7,132 nucleotides of DNA, taken from Chloroflexota bacterium. Its GTDB lineage: Bacteria > Chloroflexota > Limnocylindria > Limnocylindrales > CSP1-4. Position numbers and translations under genes: made by a program. The DNA lies in NCBI GenBank assembly GCA_021789355.1, contig JAJYJR010000298.1, positions 1 through 7,132 on the forward strand, in the 5' to 3' direction. Under the pieces are notes generated by a model that was not told where the DNA came from, did no database searches, and saw only the letters and a list, made by a program, of their open reading frames with translations. Below, piece by piece: positions 6,604 to 7,132 of this stretch (positions are counted from its first letter, which is position 1; every line of letters begins with the position of its first letter).

Positions 6604-6609
6604 ACTGTA
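6604..6609 (-). promoter_or_regulatory. Candidate -10 element of vapBC
   Basis: TACAGT on the minus strand lies six bases before the vapB ATG at 6597, where a -10 box would sit for a leaderless transcript. The sequence around it is the least G+C-rich nearby. No good -35 hexamer is seen at 17-18 bases. If correct, the upstream ATG at 6615 cannot be used. Confidence 0.35.
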
Positions 6610-6707
6610 GCACATGGACTACGCGCAGCGCTTCTCTCACGGCTGTTGCGGGAGGTCCGCGAGTCACGGCGCAGCGGTCTCGCCCGGGCCAGCTTGGTAC
6701 CGGCGGG

Positions 6708-7007
6708 TTGTTCGCGGGAAGCGGCCGGGCGGGGACGCAATGCCCCGTGTTCTGGCGCGGATCTCAGCGGCTGCGATGTGGTCGTCGCGGTCCGCGCATC
6801 CTGCCGGCGCAGCCCATCACCTCGGCCGCCATCGTCCGTGGCGCCATCGGGGTGCGGCACCGGCGCGCGCTCGAGGGCCTCAAGGCGCTCGAGGCGGCGG
6901 GCGGGATGCGTCGGATCTCCGAGACCGCCTGGGACCAGCAGTACGCCGCCGACGAGCTCTTCGAGCTGCTCGAGCGGTACGAGGAGTCGATCACCTCGGG
7001 CCGTTAG
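6708..7007 (+). pseudogene. C-terminal winged-helix fragment, probably from a Fic-family protein
   Basis: The frame from TTG 6708 to TAG 7005-7007 gives 99 residues, but only the last 69 (from about 6798) look like real protein: ILPAQPITSAAIVRGAIGV, RHRRALEGLKALEAAGGMRR, then QYAADELFELLERYE. This is a helix-turn-helix with a recognition helix and wing, closing on an amphipathic ELFELLERYEE helix, as at the C-terminus of many Fic-domain proteins (AMPylators and similar toxins). The Fic catalytic motif HxFxxGNGR is not present upstream in any plus-strand frame, and residues before 6798 are arginine/glycine-rich non-coding translation. It therefore looks like the tail of a lost gene next to an intact toxin-antitoxin pair. 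A stand-alone small transcription factor is the alternative. Nothing recognisable lies in 6616-6797 or after 7007. Confidence 0.45.
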
Positions 7008-7132
7008 CCCGGATCCACCGAAACGCGGCCAGCCGGGGATCGGGGACGCCGAACCCCGTGCTCCGTGGGCGGTTGCCGGGCTGGCGGGGTGGTCGAGCGG
7101 GCGAGCAGGGTCTCTCTGACGGAGCGATCGGG

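Noticed and set aside
7041..7058. CGGGG/CCCCG hairpin after the Fic-like fragment as a terminator
   Set aside because: Only five base pairs and no T-run; expected by chance in this composition.
7083..7132. tRNA-like 5' end on the plus strand (GGCGGGG-TG-GTCGAGCGG)
   Set aside because: It resembles a tRNA-Ser start, but the D-stem does not close properly, no anticodon arm with T33 forms, and the window ends before a T-arm could be seen.
1..7132. CRISPR arrays, insertion-sequence ends, rRNA
   Set aside because: I saw no regularly spaced repeats, transposase motifs or rRNA-like stretches anywhere in the window.

Overview
The window is very G+C-rich, and almost every third codon position in the real genes is G or C. 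Gene content and style (SsnA/YgfK pair, VapBC, a two-domain VOC protein, a vapB that is probably leaderless) suit a high-GC environmental bacterium such as a Chloroflexota or Actinomycetota lineage, perhaps from a metagenome assembly. The lineage is inference; no rRNA or other strong taxonomic marker is present.

Left and centre (1-4767, all minus strand): a two-gene operon. The upstream gene is an SsnA-like aminohydrolase (3733-4767). 54 bases later comes ygfK (67-3678), a 1203-residue multidomain iron-sulfur flavoprotein historically called 'putative selenate reductase subunit YgfK'. In E. coli and many anaerobes these two sit beside molybdenum hydroxylase genes (xdhD, ygfM) and have been linked to selenium-dependent hydroxylases and anaerobic purine/urate breakdown. 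A coding-like frame of unknown identity continues from the ygfK stop to the left edge.

Middle (4768-5541): about 300 bases with no recognisable gene separate two genes that both lack their 5' part. ssnA starts almost at its metal-binding motif. On the other side, a plus-strand VOC (glyoxalase/bleomycin-resistance fold) gene retains only the last strand of its first domain plus a whole second domain, and that second domain carries a one-base frameshift in a G run.

Right (5542-7132): a remnant and toxin-antitoxin region. From left to right it holds the C-terminal end of a small membrane protein (minus), a sequence resembling the 3' half of a tRNA (minus; variable-arm hairpin, T-arm, acceptor strand, G73, CCA) abutting the vapC stop codon, an intact vapBC module (minus, overlapping TGATG), and the C-terminal winged-helix piece of a Fic-family-like protein (plus). 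The tRNA-like 3' end next to a truncated gene and a toxin-antitoxin module looks like the edge of an integrated element, but no integrase or second att copy is inside the window.

The strongest biological content is the compact SsnA variant paired with a long YgfK. The strongest structural content is the cluster of broken genes and the tRNA-like junction.
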